A DNA stretch of 64,000 nucleotides from Mucilaginibacter empetricola (GCF_024808665.1 NZ_JANUBZ010000006.1:248001-312000), one strand, 5' to 3'; positions 18,087 through 28,171 are shown, counted from the stretch's first letter. The notes: a model not told the origin generated them from the letters alone. A program made the numbers and translations.

Positions 18087-19367
18087 ATGAACAATTTGCC
18101 CCCTTTAGCCGAGCGTATGCGCCCAAAAAATCTGGATGATTATGTTGGGCAAAAACACCTGGTAGGGCAGGGCGCTGTTTTACGCAAGGCCATTGAATCA
18201 GGCACATTGCCCTCCATGATTTTTTGGGGACCTCCCGGAGTTGGAAAAACAACCCTGGCTTATATTATTTCACAAACACTCAACAGGCCCTTTTTTGCCT
18301 TGAGTGCTATTAATTCGGGGGTTAAAGATGTTAGGGAGGTAATTGAAAAAGCTTCGTTATTAAAAGCGGGTGGGCAAATCTTACCCATATTGTTTATTGA
18401 TGAAATTCACCGCTTCTCCAAGTCGCAGCAGGATTCGTTATTGGGTGCTGTTGAAAAGGGTATAGTAACACTTATTGGCGCAACTACTGAAAACCCGTCG
18501 TTCGAAGTAATTTCCGCTTTGCTGTCGCGATGTCAGGTTTATATCCTTCAATCTTTAATTGAAGATGACCTGATTAGCCTGCTTAATAAAGCAATGAAGG
18601 AAGACGAAGTGTTAAAAAACAAAAATATCGTTATCAAAGAAGATGAAGCGCTTTTACGCCTTTCGGGCGGTGATGCACGGAAACTGCTTAATATTTTTGA
18701 ATTATTGGTGAACGCCTTTAACTCTAAAAAAATTATAATTACCAATGATGTTGTTTTAGAACATGTTCAGCAAAACATGGCTTTGTACGATAAAGCGGGC
18801 GAGCAGCATTATGACATTATTTCGGCTTTTATAAAATCTATGCGTGGCAGCGATCCTAACGGCGCGGTTTACTGGCTGGCGCGAATGATTACAGGTGGCG
18901 AAGATCCGCTGTTTATAGCCCGCAGAATGCTTATCCTTGCATCAGAAGATATTGGCAATGCCAACCCCAATGCACTATTACTGGCGCAAAGCTGTTTTAA
19001 CGCGGTAAACGTTATCGGGATGCCCGAGTCGCAGCTGATATTATCGCAAACAGCCATCTACCTGGCGACATCTGCAAAAAGCAATTCGGCTACGACAGCA
19101 ATTGGGGCCGCTATGGCATTGGTGAGTCAAACCGGCGATTTGCCGGTACCCCTGCATTTGCGCAATGCGCCAACCAAGCTGATGAAAAACCTGGGTTATG
19201 GCAAAGATTACAAGTATGCCCACAGCTATGAAGGCAACTTTACTGATCTTGATTTTTTACCTGCCGAAATAAAAGGAACCAAATTGTATGATCCCGGTAA
19301 CAATCCTCGCGAAGCGGAATCAAAAGAGAAATTGAAGAAACTTTGGGGCAACAGGTATAAATATTAA
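18087..19367 (+). CDS. rarA: Replication-associated recombination protein A (AAA+ ATPase)
   Basis: A 426-residue AAA+ protein from the ATG at 18087. An in-frame upstream extension to 17949 overlaps alkA and is not family-like, whereas PPLAERMRPKNLDDYVGQ is the normal N-terminus. Walker A is GPPGVGKTT, Walker B is LFIDEIHRFSKSQQD, and the sensor region GATTENPSFEV is the family signature. The C-terminal part (residues about 250-426) is the tetramerisation domain, with PPLHLRNAP-like VPLHLRNAPTKLMKNLGYG. RarA/MgsA works at stalled replication forks. It is divergent from alkA. Confidence 0.95.
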   Translation: MNNLPPLAERMRPKNLDDYVGQKHLVGQGAVLRKAIESGTLPSMIFWGPPGVGKTTLAYIISQTLNRPFFALSAINSGVKDVREVIEKASLLKAGGQILPILFIDEIHRFSKSQQDSLLGAVEKGIVTLIGATTENPSFEVISALLSRCQVYILQSLIEDDLISLLNKAMKEDEVLKNKNIVIKEDEALLRLSGGDARKLLNIFELLVNAFNSKKIIITNDVVLEHVQQNMALYDKAGEQHYDIISAFIKSMRGSDPNGAVYWLARMITGGEDPLFIARRMLILASEDIGNANPNALLLAQSCFNAVNVIGMPESQLILSQTAIYLATSAKSNSATTAIGAAMALVSQTGDLPVPLHLRNAPTKLMKNLGYGKDYKYAHSYEGNFTDLDFLPAEIKGTKLYDPGNNPREAESKEKLKKLWGNRYKY

Positions 19368-19441
19368 AACGTATCCTTTAAATGAACTTTTTTTGTTTTA
19401 TATTTCCCAATCAGAATTATAACCTTTATCCAGTTAACTAA

Positions 19442-20923
19442 ATGACGTCCACTTTTATACGGCACGAGCTCAAAGCTTTTTGGCGCTCAAAAAATACAGG
19501 CAAAACTATTGTTGTGCGGGTTGTTATGGCTTTGCTGGTGCTGTATCTTTTGGCTGTTGTATTTGTTTTGGGTTTTTCGATGAATATTATTCTGGAAAAG
19601 GTTTTCCCGAAAGATGATTTAGTGGTATCTTTTTGCGGCATACTGCTCCTCTATTTTTTATCTGATCTTTTTACGCGTTTACAGCTACAGGAATTGCCTA
19701 CACTACGGGTTCAGCCATATTTGCAATTGCCGGTTAAACGGAATTCGCTGGTGAGATATTTGGCGTTTACGTCGCTGCTTTCGGTATTTAATCTTTGGCC
19801 ATTTATACTATTTGTGCCATTTATATTAAAAGTTATTGCAGCCGATTCGGGCAACTTAACCGCAGCCGCCTTTATTGTTTCGTTGGCGGAGCTTACTGTT
19901 TTTAATAATTACCTGAGTCTTTATATTAAACGAAAATCAAATTTAAACGGGTGGATATTTTTAATAGCTGCCGCAGCTATCATTTTAATTGGCCTGTCTG
20001 ATTTTTATTTTCATTTCTTTTCTATCCGTAAAATATCTTATCTGTTTTTCGGCCATTTAATAACTCAGCCGGCCCTGGCATTATTGCCTGTGCTGCTTTG
20101 TGCAATAATGTATTATTTGAATTTCTTATTTCTCAAAGAAAACCTGTATCTGGAAGAGTTGGGATCGCGCAAGGCCGGTAAATACAAGAGCAGCACCGAA
20201 TACCCGCTGTTAAGCCGTTTTGGTAGTGCAGGTGATTTGGCAGCTAACGAAATTAAATTGGTGTTGCGTAATAAGCGATCAAAATCGGCTTTGATAATGG
20301 GTTTGTTTTTTTTGCTTTACGGCCTCCTTTTTTATGGTAAACCGGGGCTGCCGGGTTCCGACGGTTTTAAGGTATTTGTAGGGATGTTTATGACGGGCAT
20401 TTTTATTATTAACTATGGCCAGTTTATGTTTAGCTGGCAGGCTTCTCATTTTGATGGCTTGCTGGTGAGTAAAATTAAGTTTACCGACTTTTTAAAAGGA
20501 AAATATCTGCTGTTCACCATTATTTCAACTGTGTTTTTCTTATTGACTACGCCTTACGTTTATTTTGGGTGGAAAACTATTTTAATACATTTTGTGATGT
20601 ATTTATGGAATATTGGCGTTAATACTACAATGGTGTTGTTTTTTGCCAATCGGAATTATAGACGCATTGATTTGTCAAGAGGGGCTGCATTTAATTGGGA
20701 GGGCGTGAGTGGTAATCAGTGGATATTATCATTGCCATTAATAATTACCCCTTACATCATTTACACTCCTTTTGCATTATTTAACCACGCTTATATAGGG
20801 TTGGCCCTAATAGCCCTAACCGGGTTGGCATTTATTGTTACCCGCAGTTTCTGGATTAAAAAACTGGAAGCTGATTTTTACACAAAAAGATACACCATAG
20901 CCGAAGGTTTCAGAAATAAATAA
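19442..20923 (+). CDS. DUF5687 family ABC-exporter permease
   Basis: A 493-residue integral membrane protein with about 12 hydrophobic segments in two halves. The N-terminus (FIRHELKAFWRSKNTGK) is cytoplasmic, as in ABC-2 type permeases, and a second copy of the motif occurs at about residue 275 (NEIKLVLRNKRSKSAL). This matches DUF5687 proteins of Bacteroidota, which are paired with an ATPase. The ATPase gene follows after a single base, which suggests translational coupling. Substrate unknown. Confidence 0.85.
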   Translation: MTSTFIRHELKAFWRSKNTGKTIVVRVVMALLVLYLLAVVFVLGFSMNIILEKVFPKDDLVVSFCGILLLYFLSDLFTRLQLQELPTLRVQPYLQLPVKRNSLVRYLAFTSLLSVFNLWPFILFVPFILKVIAADSGNLTAAAFIVSLAELTVFNNYLSLYIKRKSNLNGWIFLIAAAAIILIGLSDFYFHFFSIRKISYLFFGHLITQPALALLPVLLCAIMYYLNFLFLKENLYLEELGSRKAGKYKSSTEYPLLSRFGSAGDLAANEIKLVLRNKRSKSALIMGLFFLLYGLLFYGKPGLPGSDGFKVFVGMFMTGIFIINYGQFMFSWQASHFDGLLVSKIKFTDFLKGKYLLFTIISTVFFLLTTPYVYFGWKTILIHFVMYLWNIGVNTTMVLFFANRNYRRIDLSRGAAFNWEGVSGNQWILSLPLIITPYIIYTPFALFNHAYIGLALIALTGLAFIVTRSFWIKKLEADFYTKRYTIAEGFRNK

Positions 20924-20924
20924 T

Positions 20925-21668
20925 ATGATAGAAATTAAAGACCTTAAGAAGATTTATAACGGGGTTACCGTTGTTAATGTACCGCATCTGGAAATAAAAA
21001 AAGGCGAAAGCATTGGCTTAGTAGGCAATAACGGCGCTGGCAAAACCACGCTGTTCCGTATGATGCTTGATTTGATAAGACCTGAAAGGGGCGAAGTTTT
21101 GATGAATAACGAGCCCGTTGCTGGGCACGAAAACTGGAAAAACTTCACTGCATCCTATCTTGACGAAGGCTTTTTGATTGATTATCTGACGCCCGAAGAA
21201 TACTTTTATTTTATTGGCGGCCTGCACCAGCAAACACATGCCCATGTGGATGATTTTTTAGCCGGGCTCGGTGATTTTTTTAACGGCGAGATCTTAAAAA
21301 AAGGAAAATACATTCGCGATCTATCTAAAGGCAACCAATGTAAGGTTGGCGTGGCTTCATGCCTGCTGCAAAATCCGGAGCTGTTAATGCTGGATGAACC
21401 GTTTGCCAATATTGACCCAAGTACCCAATTTCGTTTAAAAAGTATAGTGAAAGATCTGAACAAAAATAAAGGCGTAACAACCCTTATTTCCAGTCATGAT
21501 TTGAACCATATTACAGACGTGTGCGACCGCATATTACTGATGGAAAAAGGTGTGATTATTAAGGACATTGCTACCAGTTCATCAACCTTAAACGAGCTGG
21601 AAAACTACTTTGGTGTTGAACAGTCATTTGCAACTGCTGCTAAAGTTGACCAGGAAGAAAATCATTAA
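20925..21668 (+). CDS. ABC transporter ATP-binding protein
   Basis: A 247-residue ATPase subunit. Walker A is GNNGAGKTT (residues about 34-42), the signature is LSKGNQCKV, Walker B is ELLMLDEPFANID, and the switch His is in LISSHDLNHI. The signature has KGN in place of the usual GGQ, which occurs in ABC-2 exporters of this type. It partners the DUF5687 permease one base upstream. A terminator follows the stop. Confidence 0.92.
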   Translation: MIEIKDLKKIYNGVTVVNVPHLEIKKGESIGLVGNNGAGKTTLFRMMLDLIRPERGEVLMNNEPVAGHENWKNFTASYLDEGFLIDYLTPEEYFYFIGGLHQQTHAHVDDFLAGLGDFFNGEILKKGKYIRDLSKGNQCKVGVASCLLQNPELLMLDEPFANIDPSTQFRLKSIVKDLNKNKGVTTLISSHDLNHITDVCDRILLMEKGVIIKDIATSSSTLNELENYFGVEQSFATAAKVDQEENH

Positions 21669-21685
21669 CCTTTATATTTGCCACA

Positions 21686-21719
21686 ATAAAAGCTACCTTA
21701 ATAATAGGGTAGCTTTTAT
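21686..21719. terminator. Intrinsic terminator after the ABC pair
   Basis: ATAAAAGCTACC (21686-21697) is perfectly complementary to GGTAGCTTTTAT (21708-21719). It lies just after the ATPase gene and before the GNAT gene. Confidence 0.8.
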
Positions 21720-21737
21720 GTTTATCTATTTTATTTT

Positions 21738-22235
21738 ATGAGCTATTTTATAAGAAAAGCAACCGTTACTGACATAGAAACTATTCGCGATTTGGCTGAA
21801 ACAACATGGTGGGATGCTTACTCGCCAATATTAGAAAAGGAACAGATCGCATTTATGCTGGGCGAAATATATGCGGTTGAAAAGATAACTTCCCAGGTGG
21901 AAACTGGCGCTCAGATTTTTCTTTTATTAATAGAGGATGAAAAACCGGTGGCCTTTGCTGCTTATTCTCCGCGTGAAGAGGACCCTGAGATTTATAAGCT
22001 GCATAAATTATACTGCCTTCCTGAAACGCAGGGAAAGGGCTACGGGAAAATTTTAATAAACAAAGTTGCCGCCGAAACTATTGAAGCAGGCAAGCAAACT
22101 CTCGATTTAAATGTAAACCGCTATAACAAAGCCAAAACATTTTACGAGAAAATGGGCTTTGAAGTAGCTTACGAAGAAGACATAGCCATAGGCAAATATT
22201 GGATGAATGACTATGTAATGCGGAAAAAGTTATAG
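21738..22235 (+). CDS. GNAT family N-acetyltransferase
   Basis: A 165-residue protein with the GNAT fold. The acetyl-CoA site is motif A, LYCLPETQGKGYGKIL (residues about 93-108), followed by LNVNRYNKAKTFYEKMGF, the usual C-terminal signature. The N-terminus IRKATVTDIETIRDLAE is typical. The acceptor cannot be told from sequence. Its last six bases overlap the end of the convergent gene at 22230. Confidence 0.9.
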   Translation: MSYFIRKATVTDIETIRDLAETTWWDAYSPILEKEQIAFMLGEIYAVEKITSQVETGAQIFLLLIEDEKPVAFAAYSPREEDPEIYKLHKLYCLPETQGKGYGKILINKVAAETIEAGKQTLDLNVNRYNKAKTFYEKMGFEVAYEEDIAIGKYWMNDYVMRKKL

Positions 22236-22841
22236 AATAACTGGCTGCAATTTAAGTACGCGCTTTCCATTTAGTATCATATAAATACCGTAGCTGCTGG
22301 TGGCTATAGCAATTCCAATTCCCAACAGGGCCAATACTTCACTTTGGTTAAAAGTTTTATTTAATGATAAAACAATGGCCAAAACCGCTACTAAAGTACT
22401 CCAGGTAGCCAGGTAATAATCAAATTTACGTTTAAATACCTTTGCCAGCGGAAAGAAGTGTAAGCCAACTACCAAAGCCAGTACAGGTATAGCTAATTCA
22501 GGATGACCCAGATTAACAACAACGTTAATCCCGATGAAAATGCCCAGACCTTCGGCGCCGAAAATAATACCAAACCATTTTCCCATTCTTTTCTCTTCGG
22601 CTATGTCGGCCTCTGAAGTAACCTTGGGGAAATGTTTAGCAGCCTTAAATAGTTTTATAGCATTTACCACAAATAGGGTACTCAGTACGGGGAAAACAAT
22701 CAGGACAAACCAATAGCCTATATCTTTTAAACCACCATAGGCAATGCCAGCCCATATTAGGGTAAAAACGGCCATCATTATCAATCCGCTTGCTATGCCT
22801 TTAACGGCGCTGTCAGGTAATAGGTGTGGTTCTTTTTCCAA
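22230..22841 (-). CDS. Multi-pass membrane protein of unknown function
   Basis: A 203-residue protein with about six membrane segments (residues about 17-35, 43-62, 89-110, 115-130, 143-160 and 168-190). The first codon is TTG at 22841; the next in-frame ATG would cut into the first membrane segment, so TTG is preferred. A conserved-looking charged loop (FPKVTSEADIAEEKRMGKW) lies between segments two and three. I do not recognise the family with certainty. It lies 14 bases after the start of the M28 peptidase gene's stop, so it may be the last gene of the M61-M28 transcript. Confidence 0.7.
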   Translation of the reverse strand: MEKEPHLLPDSAVKGIASGLIMMAVFTLIWAGIAYGGLKDIGYWFVLIVFPVLSTLFVVNAIKLFKAAKHFPKVTSEADIAEEKRMGKWFGIIFGAEGLGIFIGINVVVNLGHPELAIPVLALVVGLHFFPLAKVFKRKFDYYLATWSTLVAVLAIVLSLNKTFNQSEVLALLGIGIAIATSSYGIYMILNGKRVLKLQPVIL

Positions 22842-22855
22842 TGTGCTTAATTTTA

Positions 22856-24160
22856 TTATTTTTCTAATTTAGGTATTCTGGTTGGTGTGTCAATACCGGC
22901 TACAATGCTTTTTGAGCTTATAGCCAATGCTTTTATCATGGAAGTAATATTTCCAATATCCAGGGTGCTCACCTCGTCTTTTACGGTGTGGTACAGCTTA
23001 TCAATATCAATTTCATCCGTTGATATGGTATGCGCCGGAACGCCCACTCTCGCCAGCGAAGCATTGTCGCTTCTATAAAATAGATCTTGCTCGGGGTAAG
23101 GATCCGGGTGAAATTTATATGGCGATCCTTCCAGGTTTTTTTGAAGAATCGGTCCGAAATCTGATCGTTCAAATCCGGTTATAAATGCCGCGTTTTTGCC
23201 GAATTTCGATTTTTTGCCAATCATCTCAATGTTAAACATCGCAATTACTTTAGCCGGATCAACTGTTGTGGCAAAATGCTGGGAGCCAAATTCACCTATC
23301 TCTTCGGCAGTAAAGGTTACAAAAACTAATGTGCGGGCATTGTTATTTAGTGTTTTGAAATATTTAGCTAATTCAATAACCGCTGTAGTACCTGATGCAT
23401 CATCATCGGCGCCGTTGGCAATGCTGTCACCCTGTACCGGTTTTAGAATGCCCAGGTGGTCATAATGCGCCGAAAAAATCACATACTCATCCGGTTTGGT
23501 TTTGCCTGGAATTACCCCGGCAACGTTGAATAGCGTAAGATCTTCTGTTTTGCTGGTATAACTTACATCAAACGATTTAAGGTTATCGTAATTCCCTAAT
23601 ACAAACACTAGCGATCCATTATCATCTGTTTTAGTAACGATAGTTCCCTTGCCTGCTACATCTTTTATCTTGTTAAAAATGGCTGTAAACTGCGGGTCAA
23701 CCAGTATCAGCATGTTTTTTCCGCTGCGTTTGTAGCTGATATACTCATCTCTGAAATTCATGCCTGCGCTCAATTTTACAACTTTTACATCAGCATTGTT
23801 TGACCAGTTGATGGCCGGCGCTTTGGAGTCGACATAAGCACTGTCGGCAGGTATTATTTTTCCGTTGATACTCACCAACGTTTTTAATGCCTTTAAACGG
23901 GTCATTTTAAAATTTTGCCTGAAGCTGTCATCGCCCGGAAAAGGCTGCAATCCAATTTGCTTAAACTGGCCCTCAATAAACTGTGCGGCTTTTTCTATCC
24001 CCGGCGTAAAGGTGGCACGGCCTTGCATATCATCGGATGCAAGGGTTTTAATAATGCGCTCTACATCATTTTGCTGTATCAACTTGTTAACATCCTGCCC
24101 AAGGCAGTAAAATGTTGTTAATGATAATGCCAGCGCCGGGATTAATTTTTTTATCTGCAT
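22856..24160 (-). CDS. Secreted M28 family aminopeptidase
   Basis: A 434-residue protein from the ATG at 24160. The longer frame upstream lies inside the M61 gene and is not used. Residues 1-22 are a signal peptide ending CLGQ. Zinc ligands of family M28 are visible: His in SAHYDHLG, the bridging Asp in GADDDASGT, the catalytic Glu pair in FTAEEIGEFGS, and a late His in PAHTISTDEID. A PA-like insert lies between about residues 110 and 230. It should remove amino acids from peptides outside the cytoplasm. The ATG lies one base after the stop of the M61 gene, so the two are translationally coupled and probably act on the same peptides. Confidence 0.92.
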   Translation of the reverse strand: MQIKKLIPALALSLTTFYCLGQDVNKLIQQNDVERIIKTLASDDMQGRATFTPGIEKAAQFIEGQFKQIGLQPFPGDDSFRQNFKMTRLKALKTLVSINGKIIPADSAYVDSKAPAINWSNNADVKVVKLSAGMNFRDEYISYKRSGKNMLILVDPQFTAIFNKIKDVAGKGTIVTKTDDNGSLVFVLGNYDNLKSFDVSYTSKTEDLTLFNVAGVIPGKTKPDEYVIFSAHYDHLGILKPVQGDSIANGADDDASGTTAVIELAKYFKTLNNNARTLVFVTFTAEEIGEFGSQHFATTVDPAKVIAMFNIEMIGKKSKFGKNAAFITGFERSDFGPILQKNLEGSPYKFHPDPYPEQDLFYRSDNASLARVGVPAHTISTDEIDIDKLYHTVKDEVSTLDIGNITSMIKALAISSKSIVAGIDTPTRIPKLEK

Positions 24161-24161
24161 T

Positions 24162-26033
24162 TTATTGAACTTTTGATGACAGCCAGTTTTTACGGAAATC
24201 TTCCTGATCTTTAGTAAGTGTCTTACCTGCTTTTTCATAAGTAATAATTTCCAGGCGCGGATCTTCTTCAAGCGTAACGGTTGTTTCGTGTTCGCCACTG
24301 CTGTTTTTATAGTTGATCACTATTTTATCGCCAACGTTTTTGGAGTTTACAACATCATTGAATGCCGCCACGTCTTTAATGCTTTTGCCATCGGCTTTTA
24401 AAATTACGTCGCCGGCATCTAATCCTGCTTTATACAGTGGTGTGCCAATTACAGTGCTGTATAATATTGCCAACCCATCAGCCTCTGGTGTAAGCGCCTG
24501 TCCTGAACGGCCCCTTACTCCTGAACTTGCTAAAGAACCTGCCCAGGCTTTACCCGGTTTTTCTTTTTGTAAGATCAATCCTGCTTTTGCCAGTAAATCG
24601 GTATAATTATTCTTCTCTATACCATTAATATATTTGGCGAAGAAGTCTGCCGCAAATTTTGGGTTTTTGGTAAGTTTTGCCAGATCGCTTTGCAGATCGG
24701 GAATGGTATAAGGCTTCATCACTTTTCCCCTGTTCAGCCAAACAGTGCGCATATAATCATCCAGCGTTAAATTAAACTCGCTGCGCAGGCGCAGGTCAAG
24801 TGCCAATGCCGTTGCGCCGCCGTAGTAATAGTAACTGGTAAAAACGTTACTGTTGTTATTGGGATCGATCGATACGCCGGCATCAGCAAATACCGAATAG
24901 CGACTCATTTGTGCAGCTGAATATTTGGCGGCGGCAGGTGTATTTAATACCGAATTAACCAGGCCACTCAATGTATGGGTATATTCGTCAATACTGCGGA
25001 AGCCCGAACGAACCAATAACATTTCGCCATAATATTGGGTAAAACCTTCGGCAAACCATAATTCACTGCTCATGTTGGCATGTTCAAAATTGAATGGCTC
25101 CAATGATTTTGGACGAATACGTTTAACATTCCAGCTATGAAAATATTCGTGTGCAAATACGCCAAGCAACCTGGTTTCGTACGATTGAACTTTCTCAACC
25201 GGCAAGGTTATACAGGTAGAATTGCGGTGTTCCATTCCGTCGCCAGAATCGGTGGTGGATATATCGCTAACAAAAGTATATTCGCCATAATCATAAGCCG
25301 GTAATTCGCCAAATACGGCCTTTTCTTCAAGTACAATTTTTTGAATCATCTTACCAAACCCATCAATAACCGGCTGATCATCTACAGAGTGTACAGTCAG
25401 GTTGATTTTTTCTGTCTTGCCATCAGCGTTAACAACATTCCAACTAGTTTCTTTAAAGTTCGAAAGCTCTGTAGGGCTATCCATCATATATTGCAAATCG
25501 GGAGCGCTGTAAATATTGGCACCTTCATGCTTTAGTTGCGTGGCAACTTTCCAACCGTATTTATCCAGGTCGTTAAATTCTATTTTAACAGAACGTTTTA
25601 CCAAATCAGGCGACCACATAAACGTAGCAGGCATATTTAAATGGGCATGACTTGCATCAATACCGGTATAGGTACCATCAACCCAATTGCCAAATAAAGT
25701 ATAGCTTATTACAACTGTTTCGGGGTGGTCTGTATCAATCTCATACACATCGCCTTCTACTTGTTTTAACGGGATAGTTACTCCGCTAACGTCGGTTGCT
25801 TTTACGTTGTATATGTTTTTGCCAAACTCATGTGTAGCATAACGCCCTGCCGATGAACGGCTCATCCTAACCTTAAATTCTTTTGCAGGAGATTGAGGAA
25901 TGGTCATCACAATCTCGGCTTCGTGGTGAACAGCATTAGGAAATGATATCGAATAAAAAACTCCTTTAGGTTCCTGTGCAAATGCAGCGATAGCAAAAAA
26001 AAGAGCGGTTGATAGTAAAAGTAATTTTTTCAT
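24162..26033 (-). CDS. Secreted M61 family metallopeptidase with PDZ domain
   Basis: A 623-residue protein with a signal peptide (residues 1-19, ending AFAQ). The zinc site is HEYFH with His295, Glu296 and His299, followed by the downstream Glu in LWFAEGFTQYYG. This fits glycyl aminopeptidase family M61. A PDZ domain lies in the C-terminal fifth (GLAILYSTVIGTPLYKAGL, then DVILKADGKSI). The N-terminal 170 residues are the beta-sandwich usual for the family. It is the first gene of a coupled pair with the M28 peptidase. Confidence 0.93.
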   Translation of the reverse strand: MKKLLLLSTALFFAIAAFAQEPKGVFYSISFPNAVHHEAEIVMTIPQSPAKEFKVRMSRSSAGRYATHEFGKNIYNVKATDVSGVTIPLKQVEGDVYEIDTDHPETVVISYTLFGNWVDGTYTGIDASHAHLNMPATFMWSPDLVKRSVKIEFNDLDKYGWKVATQLKHEGANIYSAPDLQYMMDSPTELSNFKETSWNVVNADGKTEKINLTVHSVDDQPVIDGFGKMIQKIVLEEKAVFGELPAYDYGEYTFVSDISTTDSGDGMEHRNSTCITLPVEKVQSYETRLLGVFAHEYFHSWNVKRIRPKSLEPFNFEHANMSSELWFAEGFTQYYGEMLLVRSGFRSIDEYTHTLSGLVNSVLNTPAAAKYSAAQMSRYSVFADAGVSIDPNNNSNVFTSYYYYGGATALALDLRLRSEFNLTLDDYMRTVWLNRGKVMKPYTIPDLQSDLAKLTKNPKFAADFFAKYINGIEKNNYTDLLAKAGLILQKEKPGKAWAGSLASSGVRGRSGQALTPEADGLAILYSTVIGTPLYKAGLDAGDVILKADGKSIKDVAAFNDVVNSKNVGDKIVINYKNSSGEHETTVTLEEDPRLEIITYEKAGKTLTKDQEDFRKNWLSSKVQ

Positions 26034-26194
26034 TAAATATTAAGAGTGTTTTGGGGTACAAAATAGCAGCGCTCAAATTACCATTAATTTGGTAAAAAAG
26101 CCATAGCAGTTTTATTAGCGTTAAACTATTAAACGGTGTAGTAAATGTAATGATCTGTTTTTATAAACAGCTGGCAGGTAAATGATTTATAGAT

Positions 26195-28171
26195 TTAATA
26201 TGACAACAATTTGGTCATTGTTTCTTCCAGACGGGCCTTGGCCAAAAACTGATCTTCCAGCGCTTTGCTCATCGGGATGGCTGTATCCAAACTGGCGCAG
26301 CGTAAAATAGGTGCATCAAGATGTTTAAAACAATGTTCGGCTATGTGAGCAGCAATCTCGCTGCCAAAGCCGTTAGTGAGGGTGTCTTCCTGCAAAATAA
26401 GTACGCGACCGGTTTTCTTTACACTTTGCTCCACGGCTTCTTTATCCCAGGGTTGCAGGCTGCGCAGATCAATAATTTCAATGGCTATATCAGCATGTTC
26501 TGCCGTATATTGTATGGCCCAGTGCACGCCCAAACCAAAGGTTATAATACTGGCTACAGTACCTTGCTGAATTACTTTGGCTTTGCCTATTTCAACATAA
26601 TAATCTCCATCAGGTACTTCGCCACTAGTACTGCGATACAGGTACTTGTGTTCAAAAAACATTACCGGGTTAGGGTCATCAATAGCCGCCATTAACAAAC
26701 CCTTGGCATCATCCGGAAAAGCGGGGTAAACTACTTTAAGTCCCGGTGTTTTGGTAAACCATGCTTCGTTACTTTGCGAATGGAAAGGCCCGGCTCCTGT
26801 ACCGGCTCCGGCAGGCATACGGATGACTACATCAACTGCCTGATCCCAGCGGTAATGGGTTTTGGCAAGATTATTTACAATTTGGTTAAAGCCGCAGGTA
26901 ACAAAATCAGCGAACTGCATTTCCATTACAGCTTTGTAACCATTAATAGCAAGCCCCATTGCCGCACCAACCACGCCAGATTCACAAATGGGTGTATTGC
27001 GCACCCGGCCCTTGCCAAATTCTTCAACAAAGCCCTGGGTTATTTTAAAAGCACCACCGTACTCGGCAATATCCTGACCCATTATAACCAGGTTATCGTA
27101 TTTGCGCATGCTTTGTTTAAGCCCATCGCTAATGGCATCAATATACCGGCGAGACGTAGTAGTTTTTGACGGAGCAACAGCCGGGAATGAATATTTTTTG
27201 TACATATCAGCCAGCTCGGTACTCGCATCGGATACAATGTCTTTCTCGTTAAAGGCTTTTTCTATTTCTGATTCTATTAAAGCGGTAAACTCGGCCCTCA
27301 TTTTTGGCAGCCAATCGGGTCGTAATATGTTTTCGGCCAGTAAAAAGTTCTCAAAGTTCATCAATGGATCTTTTTCGCGCCATTGCTCAAATAAATAAGG
27401 CGGTACATATTTAGTGCCCGATGCTTCTTCGTGTCCACGCATCCTGAAAGTCATACATTCCAGCAAAACAGGACGCGGATTTTCGCGCATACTGGTTGCC
27501 AACTCATTAACGGTATTATACACCTCCAGTAAATTATTGCCGTCAATGCGGCGACCCTGCATGCCATATCCTAAAGCTTTATCAACCAAATGTTTGGTTC
27601 TGTATTGCTCATTTGTTGGGGTAGATAAGCCATAGCCGTTGTTCTCAATTAAGAATATTACGGGCAGGTTCCATACGGCGGCAATATTCAATGCTTCATG
27701 AAAATCGCCTTCGCTGGTTGCACCCTCACCGGTAAATACCAGGGTTGCTTTTTTACGTTTGCTCAATATATCAGCAAGTGCAATACCATCGGCCAGTGCA
27801 AGCTGTGGCCCAAGGTGCGATATCATCCCAATGATTTTGTACTCCTGTGTGCCGAAATGAAAAGAACGGTCGCGCCCTTTGGTAAAGCCTGATGGTTTGC
27901 CCTGCCATTGTGCCATCAGGCGCGATAAGGGAATATCGCGGGAGGTGAAAACACCAAGATTGCGATGCATGGGCAGAATGTACTCGTCCATATTCATGGC
28001 CAGGGTACTGCCTACCGCGATAGCTTCCTGCCCAATTCCCGAAAACCATTTACCTATTCGCCCCTGCCTTAAAAGAATCAGCATTTTTTCTTCAACCAGG
28101 CGCGGCCATAACAACTTCTTGTAAAATTCAAGCAGTTGGTTATTATTTAGGTTTTTTCGGTCAAAAATCAT
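26195..28171 (-). CDS. Branched-chain 2-oxo acid dehydrogenase E1, fused alpha and beta subunits
   Basis: A 658-residue fusion. The alpha half (residues about 1-320) has the thiamine diphosphate motif GEGATSEGDFHEALN...ENNGYGLST spread over residues about 146-182. The beta half starts near residue 340 (RRYIDAISDGLKQSMRKYDNL) and carries GQDIAEYGG and PICESGVVGAAMGLA. A fused E1 is the normal form in many Bacteroidota. The enzyme decarboxylates branched-chain 2-oxo acids for supply of branched fatty-acid primers and for amino-acid breakdown. E2 and E3 are not adjacent. Its products (isobutyryl, isovaleryl and 2-methylbutyryl-CoA) would be substrates for the FabH enzymes encoded 6 kb away. Confidence 0.92.
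   Translation of the reverse strand: MIFDRKNLNNNQLLEFYKKLLWPRLVEEKMLILLRQGRIGKWFSGIGQEAIAVGSTLAMNMDEYILPMHRNLGVFTSRDIPLSRLMAQWQGKPSGFTKGRDRSFHFGTQEYKIIGMISHLGPQLALADGIALADILSKRKKATLVFTGEGATSEGDFHEALNIAAVWNLPVIFLIENNGYGLSTPTNEQYRTKHLVDKALGYGMQGRRIDGNNLLEVYNTVNELATSMRENPRPVLLECMTFRMRGHEEASGTKYVPPYLFEQWREKDPLMNFENFLLAENILRPDWLPKMRAEFTALIESEIEKAFNEKDIVSDASTELADMYKKYSFPAVAPSKTTTSRRYIDAISDGLKQSMRKYDNLVIMGQDIAEYGGAFKITQGFVEEFGKGRVRNTPICESGVVGAAMGLAINGYKAVMEMQFADFVTCGFNQIVNNLAKTHYRWDQAVDVVIRMPAGAGTGAGPFHSQSNEAWFTKTPGLKVVYPAFPDDAKGLLMAAIDDPNPVMFFEHKYLYRSTSGEVPDGDYYVEIGKAKVIQQGTVASIITFGLGVHWAIQYTAEHADIAIEIIDLRSLQPWDKEAVEQSVKKTGRVLILQEDTLTNGFGSEIAAHIAEHCFKHLDAPILRCASLDTAIPMSKALEDQFLAKARLEETMTKLLSY

Noticed and set aside
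24161..24298. N-terminal extension of the M28 peptidase
   Set aside because: It lies inside the M61 coding region, lacks a signal peptide, and the ATG at 24160 gives a proper one.
26195..28171. Artefactual fusion of E1 alpha and beta genes
   Set aside because: The linker is continuous in frame, both halves are complete, and fused E1 proteins are normal in this phylum.
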